Of a stretch of DNA of 5,506 nucleotides, positions 4,176 through 5,506 are shown in pieces. Origin of the DNA: Candidatus Omnitrophota bacterium (GTDB lineage Bacteria > Omnitrophota > Gorgyraeia > Aquiviventales > Aquiviventaceae). Every line of letters starts with the position of its first letter. Position 1 is the first letter of the stretch. The translations under genes were made by a program, and so were the position numbers. The stretch covers positions 1 through 5,506 of the forward strand of contig JACPSQ010000002.1 of NCBI GenBank assembly GCA_016193195.1, in the 5' to 3' direction. A model generated the notes under the pieces. It was not told where the DNA came from and did not search any database. It saw nothing but the letters and a program-made list of their open reading frames with translations.

Positions 4176-5506
4176 TCACATGCGGCGGGGAGCGCTGACG
4201 CCCAGGATCCCCAACCCATTCGCCAACACGTGGCGGGTGGCCCGGACCAGCGCCAGACGCGCCGCGGAACGCTTGGGGTCATCGCTGATGACCCGATGCT
4301 TGGTGTAGAACACATGGAAGCCTTCGGCGAGCTTGCGGAGGTAGATCGTCAGCCCATGCGGTTCCAAGGCCGCTGCAGAGAGCCGGAGCACCGTGGGATA
4401 TTGAAAGAGCCGCCGCATCAGGAGTCGTTCTTCCGGCTCCTGGAGCAAGCCAAGATCAGGCCGGTGCCGCGCCCACCACGGGAGGCGCTCCTTGGCTAGG
4501 ATGCTGCAGATGCGGGCGTGCGCATACTGGACGTAGTAGACCGGATTCTCTTGGGACTGGGATTTGGCGAGCTCCAGATCGACATCGAGGTGGCTCTCCA
4601 TCGTCCGCATCAAGAAAAAGAACCGCGTTGCATCGGCCCCCACCTCATCGAGCACTTCCCGGAACGTCACGAACTCCCCCTGGCGCTTCGACATGGGCAC
4701 CGGCTTGCCGCGGCGCGAGAGCGTGACGAGCTGGACGATCCTCACCACGAGCCGATCCGCCGGCAGGCCGAGCGCCGTGACGGCCGCCTTGAGGCGCCCG
4801 ATGTAGCCGTGATGGTCGGGGCCCCAGAGGTTGAGGATCTGGCCGTAGCCGCGCTGAAATTTCCACTGGTGGTACGCAATATCAGGGGCGAGGTACGTCA
4901 GCTCCCCGTCACGCTTCCGCACGACGCGGTCCTTATCGTCTCCGAACCGCGTCGAGGCGAACCATGTGGCCTCCTCGGATTTATAGAGCGCCCCCTTGCT
5001 CCGCAGCGCCTCGAGCGAGGCATCGATCCGCCCGGAGACGCGCAACCACCGTTGACTGCTCCATCGATCAAATTGAAGGCCGAACCGGGTGAGATCCTTG
5101 CGGATCTCTTCCAAGAGATGCCCCTGCCCCACGTGGATGAATGTGGGCAGCGTCTTCGACTCCGGCTCGCGGAGCAGGCGATCGCCGAACCGCTTGATGC
5201 ATTCCTGGGCGATCGGGTAGAGGTAGGCGCCGTGGTAGCCCTCCTCTGGAAACGGCTCCTGACGGCCCAAGAGCTCGGCGTAGCGCAGCCGGAGGGAGCG
5301 TCCCAACAGCTCGATCTGGCGCCCCTCATCGTTGAGATAGTACTCGGTCGTCACGTGGCAGCCTTGTGAGCGCAGGAGCCGAGCCAGCACGTCACCGACG
5401 GCGGCCTGGCGGCCGTGCGCGACGCTGAGCGGGCCTGTGGGATTGGCGCTGACAAACTCGATGTTGATCGCGGGAGCCGGCGCGACCCTGCGCATGCCGT
5501 ACCGGC
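4176..5506 (-). CDS. argS: Arginyl-tRNA synthetase ArgS (5' end outside window)
   Basis: ArgS is a cytoplasmic class I synthetase that joins arginine to tRNA-Arg using ATP. The frame is open through the right edge, so the first visible ATG (5495-5493) is internal; about 110-130 N-terminal residues (the ArgS N-domain) are missing. The visible 442 residues start RYGMRRVAPAPAINIEFVSA. The signature region is ANPTGPLSVAHGRQAAVGD, where the HxGH element reads SVAH (5426-5415), keeping only the second histidine. Further family blocks are EYYLNDEGRQIELLG, YLAPDIAYH and LWGPDHHGY. The KMSK loop reads PMSKRQGEFVTFREVLDEVG (around 4697-4686). ENPVYYVQYAHARICSI begins the DALR anticodon-binding domain, which ends normally with LANGLGILGVSAPRRM and a TGA at 4178-4176. 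The gap to the mfd-like gene is 120 bp of tandem repeats, so co-transcription is possible but not shown. Changes in the signature motif occur in some ArgS subgroups and do not imply loss of function. Confidence 0.96.
   Translation of the reverse strand, partial: RYGMRRVAPAPAINIEFVSANPTGPLSVAHGRQAAVGDVLARLLRSQGCHVTTEYYLNDEGRQIELLGRSLRLRYAELLGRQEPFPEEGYHGAYLYPIAQECIKRFGDRLLREPESKTLPTFIHVGQGHLLEEIRKDLTRFGLQFDRWSSQRWLRVSGRIDASLEALRSKGALYKSEEATWFASTRFGDDKDRVVRKRDGELTYLAPDIAYHQWKFQRGYGQILNLWGPDHHGYIGRLKAAVTALGLPADRLVVRIVQLVTLSRRGKPVPMSKRQGEFVTFREVLDEVGADATRFFFLMRTMESHLDVDLELAKSQSQENPVYYVQYAHARICSILAKERLPWWARHRPDLGLLQEPEERLLMRRLFQYPTVLRLSAAALEPHGLTIYLRKLAEGFHVFYTKHRVISDDPKRSAARLALVRATRHVLANGLGILGVSAPRRM

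Noticed and set aside
4518..5369. 283-codon plus-strand ORF
   Set aside because: It is antisense to the conserved ArgS core; no ribosome binding site or family resemblance.

Overview
This is a GC-rich (about 60% by eye) bacterial chromosomal segment. All four recognisable genes lie on the minus strand, in the order argS (5' end outside the window), a transcription-repair coupling factor (mfd-like), a surA-like periplasmic chaperone/prolyl isomerase, and pdxA (3' end outside the window). A Sec-type signal peptide on a SurA-family protein suggests a diderm (Gram-negative) cell. The surA-pdxA neighbourhood is known from Proteobacteria (in E. coli lptD-surA-pdxA-rsmA). The short tandem repeats between genes resemble those of environmental, uncultivated lineages (Omnitrophota- or Nitrospirota-like is a guess). 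The sequence does not fix the phylum.

Reading in the direction of transcription, from high to low coordinates: 5506-4176 encodes the catalytic core and anticodon-binding domain of arginyl-tRNA synthetase. A 120-bp gap (4056-4175) is almost entirely short tandem repeats, including a nine-unit heptanucleotide array that ends exactly at the next start codon. Then comes a 639-residue Mfd-like translocase (4055-2136), far shorter than a normal Mfd of about 1,150 residues. Its stop overlaps the surA-like start by ATGA. The surA-like gene (2139-1177) carries three copies of another heptanucleotide inside its signal-peptide codons. A 280-bp gap (897-1176) is filled by a long imperfect palindrome with a 28-bp tandem duplication. 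Finally pdxA (896-1) runs off the left edge about 30 residues before its expected end.

The genes serve housekeeping tasks: tRNA charging, coupling of transcription to DNA repair, outer-membrane protein folding, and vitamin B6 synthesis. mfd and surA are almost certainly co-transcribed and translationally coupled. pdxA may be in the same unit, but the structured gap could separate or attenuate it.

The most notable observation is the architecture of the Mfd-like protein. It appears to keep only the UvrA-binding D2 module, the RNA-polymerase-interacting domain and the double-stranded DNA translocase motor. It lacks D1, D3 and the autoinhibitory C-terminal D7. The second is that every gene junction seen here has its own tandem or inverted repeat at or just before the downstream start. 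No CRISPR array, tRNA, rRNA, phage or defence gene was seen, and the long plus-strand ORFs are shadows of the minus-strand genes.
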